Below, piece by piece: positions 61,499-64,000 of a stretch of DNA of 64,000 nt (the stretch's first letter is position 1; every line of letters begins with the position of its first letter). The notes beneath the pieces are model-generated. The model searched no databases. It was given only the letters and a program-made list of their open reading frames with translations, and had not been told where the DNA came from. The translations under genes and the position numbers were made by a program. This stretch comes from Tsuneonella mangrovi (lineage in GTDB: Bacteria; Pseudomonadota; Alphaproteobacteria; Sphingomonadales; Sphingomonadaceae), in the NCBI RefSeq assembly GCF_002269345.1, contig NZ_CP022889.1, positions 62,001-126,000 on the forward strand, in the 5' to 3' direction.

Positions 61499-62524
61499 AT
61501 GACCGACCAGAGCAATATCCCTGTCCCCGGTGAAGGCGAGGAAGAGCGGGCAAGCTCGTTGTTCGAGCGTGCCAGCGGTGCGTTCGGCTTTGACGCGTTC
61601 CGACCGTCCCCGGTTCCCGGCAAGCTGGCAGAACCACCGATGAAGCGCGCGCGCATGGTCAAGAAGGCCGAAGCAGCCCAGGAAGCGCCTTATGCCGCAC
61701 CGGTCGAAGACAGCTTCGAAGCAGTGACGACGAATGTTCCTGCCACGGTGCCGTCGGCACCGGTAGTGATCGAAGGGCCTGCCTCGGCGGTCAAATTCGC
61801 GGGCGAGAAGCATCCGGTCGATCGCAAGCGGCTCAAGGAACGCGGCATGATCGTGCCCGACGGCAAGGTAAGTTCGCTGCTCGAGGAATTCCGCATCGTG
61901 AAGCGCCAGCTGATCGCCTCTGCCGACCAAATCGGTACTGCGCGCTCGCGCCGCATCCTGGTGTGCTCACCGCTTCCGGGCGAAGGCAAGACCTTCACGT
62001 CGGTCAACCTCGCGATCGCGATGGCGAGCGAGCGCGACGGCGAAGTGCTGCTGGTCGATGCCGATTTTGCCAAGCCGTCGGTGCTTTCGACGCTCGGCCT
62101 GCCCAAGGGACCTGGCCTTCTCGACGCACTTTCCGATCCGTCGCTCAAGGTCGAGGACCTGGTGATCGGGACTGATATTCCGGGCTTGTGGATTCTTCCC
62201 GCGGGCAATCAGACCGACGCAGACAGCGAATGGCTGGCGAGCGCCCGCACGGCCGAAGTGCTCGACCGGCTGACCGCCGGCGCGCCGCACCGAATGGTGA
62301 TCTTCGACAGTCCGCCTGCGCTCGCCGCGTCACCTGCCGCCGATCTTGCCAAACACGTCGGGCAAGCACTCCTCGTCGCCCGTGCGGACCAGACCGGCCG
62401 CAGTGCGCTTGAGGATGCGGTCCAGCTGCTCGGCGCGTGCCCGGACATCAAGCTCCTGCTCAATGCTGCCACTTTCAGCCCGAGCGGTCGGCGCTTCGGG
62501 ACATATTACGGGTACGAAGGGTAA
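61499..62524 (+). CDS. XrtA-associated tyrosine autokinase (BY-kinase)
   Basis: A 341-residue cytoplasmic BY-kinase. An acidic, Ala-rich N-terminal linker (about 120 residues) precedes the P-loop SPLPGEGKT (157-165, K164), Walker A' LLVDADF and Walker B MVIFDSPPAL. The C-terminus ends FGTYYGYEG, with only two or three tyrosines, a shorter cluster than in Wzc. It phosphorylates itself and activates the Wzz-like partner ten bases upstream. Confidence 0.93.
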   Translation: MTDQSNIPVPGEGEEERASSLFERASGAFGFDAFRPSPVPGKLAEPPMKRARMVKKAEAAQEAPYAAPVEDSFEAVTTNVPATVPSAPVVIEGPASAVKFAGEKHPVDRKRLKERGMIVPDGKVSSLLEEFRIVKRQLIASADQIGTARSRRILVCSPLPGEGKTFTSVNLAIAMASERDGEVLLVDADFAKPSVLSTLGLPKGPGLLDALSDPSLKVEDLVIGTDIPGLWILPAGNQTDADSEWLASARTAEVLDRLTAGAPHRMVIFDSPPALAASPAADLAKHVGQALLVARADQTGRSALEDAVQLLGACPDIKLLLNAATFSPSGRRFGTYYGYEG

Positions 62525-62528
62525 GCCG

Positions 62529-64000
62529 ATGAAACGCAACGCCCTCTATCTAGCGAGTGCGATCAGCGCAGTGGCTTTTGCCGCGCCGGCGATCGCGCAA
62601 TCCGCGCCCGAAACGCGTGAACATCGCGCCGGGCCCGTGCAGATTGCGCCCTACATTGAAGCGAGCCAGGTGATCTCCAGCCAGATTTCGCCGGGCAACG
62701 AGACCGTCACTTATACGCAAGTGGCTGCCGGCGTCGATGCGACGGTTACCGGACGCAACAACGGCGGTTCGGCGTCGATCCGTTACGAACGCACCTTCGG
62801 CTACGACAATCAGGTGTCAGATAGCTCGACGCTCAGCGGCGTCGTGCGCGGTTATGGCTCGATCGTTCCGCAGGCAGTAACCTTCGAAGCGGGCGGCCTT
62901 GCCGCACGGACGCGGATCAACGGTAACGGCACTTCCTCGCTGGCCATCAGCGGGAGCAATGTCGCCGAAAGCAAGGTCTACGCGGCCTACGCTGGGCCGA
63001 ACGTCCACGCCCAGCTCGGCGACGCACAGGTCAATGCCAACTATCGCCTCGGTTACGCGCGGGTCGACGCGCCGAACGCTACGCCGGTTGCGCCTGGCGC
63101 GCAGCCGACCCAGGTGTTCGAGGACAGTTGGGCGCAAAGTGCCAACCTCCATGTCGGAACCCGTCCGGGCGAACCGCTTCCGGTCGGTGTCGGCGCTGGC
63201 GTAGGCTACAACCGCGAAGATATTTCCAACCTCGACCAGCGGCTGGAGGATTTCCACACGCGCGGCGACGTGACCGTGCCGGTTTCGCCGAACGTCGCGC
63301 TGGTCGGCGGCGCAGGGTACGAGAAGGTCCAGGTGTCGAGCCGCGATGCGCTGCGCGACGCCAATGGCAACCCGGTGGTCGATTCCGCCGGCCGGTTCGT
63401 GACCGACAAAAGCGCACCACGCCAGATCGCCTACGATACCTCGGGCCTGATCTGGGACGTGGGCGTGATGTGGCGTCCGTCGCCGCGCACGTCGCTGGAA
63501 GCGCACGTCGGTCGCCGCTACGATTCGACCACTTACTACAGCAGCTTTGCGTGGGCACCGAGCCGTCGCAGCGCACTCAATATTGCCGCGTATGACGGGA
63601 TCACCGGGTTCGGCGGCCAGTTGACGACTGCGCTGGCGGCGCTGCCGACCGACTTCACCGCCAATCGCAATGCGGTGACTGGTGACCTCACCGGATGCGT
63701 TGCCAGCCTCCAGGGCGGCAGCTGCCTCACCGGTGCGCTCGGTTCGATCCGTTCGGCGGTGTTCCGCGGACGCGGGATCGCCGCGACCTACGCCGAGCAG
63801 GTGGGCCGCATGAGCGCCGGCGTGGGTGCGGGCTATGATCGTCGCACCTTCATTGCTGCACCGGGGACTGTCCTGGCTGTGGCCAATGGCGTGATCGACG
63901 AGAGCTATTGGGCATCGGCTTTTGCATCGGGCCAGATCGACCGTCGGTCGAGCTTTGCAGTCAACGCGCACGTGAACTGGCTCAAGAGCGGCTTCGCCAA
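62529..64000 (+). CDS. PEP-CTERM/XrtA-associated outer-membrane beta-barrel protein, partial
   Basis: The frame is open from ATG 62529 to the end of the window (about 490 residues), with no stop seen. A signal peptide (ALYLASAISAVAFAAPAIA, cleaved at AQS) is followed by VQIAPYIEASQVISSQISPG, the typical start of the family sometimes mislabelled preprotein translocase subunit YajC. Alternating hydrophobic strands with aromatic ends (SIRYERTFGYDNQV, VGVGAGVGYNREDI, WDVGVMWRPSPRT) suit a large beta-barrel, perhaps the EPS secretion porin. The start is four bases after the autokinase stop. The C-terminus and the exosortase itself must lie further on. Confidence 0.88.
   Translation, partial: MKRNALYLASAISAVAFAAPAIAQSAPETREHRAGPVQIAPYIEASQVISSQISPGNETVTYTQVAAGVDATVTGRNNGGSASIRYERTFGYDNQVSDSSTLSGVVRGYGSIVPQAVTFEAGGLAARTRINGNGTSSLAISGSNVAESKVYAAYAGPNVHAQLGDAQVNANYRLGYARVDAPNATPVAPGAQPTQVFEDSWAQSANLHVGTRPGEPLPVGVGAGVGYNREDISNLDQRLEDFHTRGDVTVPVSPNVALVGGAGYEKVQVSSRDALRDANGNPVVDSAGRFVTDKSAPRQIAYDTSGLIWDVGVMWRPSPRTSLEAHVGRRYDSTTYYSSFAWAPSRRSALNIAAYDGITGFGGQLTTALAALPTDFTANRNAVTGDLTGCVASLQGGSCLTGALGSIRSAVFRGRGIAATYAEQVGRMSAGVGAGYDRRTFIAAPGTVLAVANGVIDESYWASAFASGQIDRRSSFAVNAHVNWLKSGFA

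Overview
The window is high-G+C alphaproteobacterial chromosome. It is densely packed: many neighbouring genes overlap by one or four bases (ATGA, GTGA or TGATG junctions) and GTG/TTG starts are common. A complete exosortase-A (XrtA) capsule/EPS accessory cluster, an endonuclease-type MutL, and palindromic repeats typical of sphingomonads point to Sphingomonadales, most likely family Erythrobacteraceae. That placement is inference from remembered gene content, not from a database search.

Layout. 1-6.6 kb: end of a DUF805-like membrane protein, RNase R, a universal stress protein, the E2 and E3 subunits of pyruvate dehydrogenase with a small membrane protein and an acyl-CoA thioesterase between them, then tRNA-Lys(CUU). 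6.9-12.5 kb (minus): the cell-shape operon mreB-mreC-mreD-mrdA-rodA. 12.7-17.8 kb: mutL with a coupled lipoprotein, then a polytopic membrane protein, a cysteine-synthase-like PLP enzyme, a one-TM protein and a MaoC dehydratase. 17.9-23.7 kb: rplY, pth and ychF on the minus strand, with pth and ychF pushed apart by about 3.3 kb of accessory DNA. That DNA holds a low-G+C membrane-bound spermidine-synthase-like gene and a tiny GIY-YIG nuclease gene framed by a near-perfect 31-bp inverted repeat. 23.8-27.4 kb: PilZ protein, Tat-exported class V aminotransferase and two tandem TraB/GumN proteins. 27.4-33.6 kb: glyQ, glyS and ppdK. 33.6-42.5 kb: a methyltransferase, comF, a structured intergenic region (RNA candidate), hisI, a MerR regulator with a DmdC-like acyl-CoA dehydrogenase, a tautomerase, a winged-helix/TPR regulator, a radical SAM protein and moaB. 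42.5-53.6 kb: lytic transglycosylase, UDG-like protein, ETF-quinone oxidoreductase, ispE, an N-formylglutamate amidohydrolase, ilvD, the NAD(P)HX repair enzyme and an RNA m5U methyltransferase. 53.6-64 kb: the XrtA cluster. Its minus arm carries the FemAB-like protein, ACP and two hydrolases. Its plus arm carries the acyl-CoA ligase, PLP decarboxylase, export lipoprotein, chain-length determinant, tyrosine autokinase and a truncated outer-membrane protein.

Most unusual signal. Short GC-rich palindromic elements of at least three families occur both between genes and inside conserved housekeeping genes (lpdA, glyS, pth). Inside genes they stay in frame and are translated as extra residues. One family, with core CCCCGGGCTTGACCCGGGG, also forms the two inverted ends of the 386-bp cassette around the GIY-YIG nuclease. 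This suggests, but does not prove, a nuclease-plus-palindrome mobile system analogous in layout to REP/RAYT elements. No CRISPR array, transposase, phage gene or replication origin was seen.
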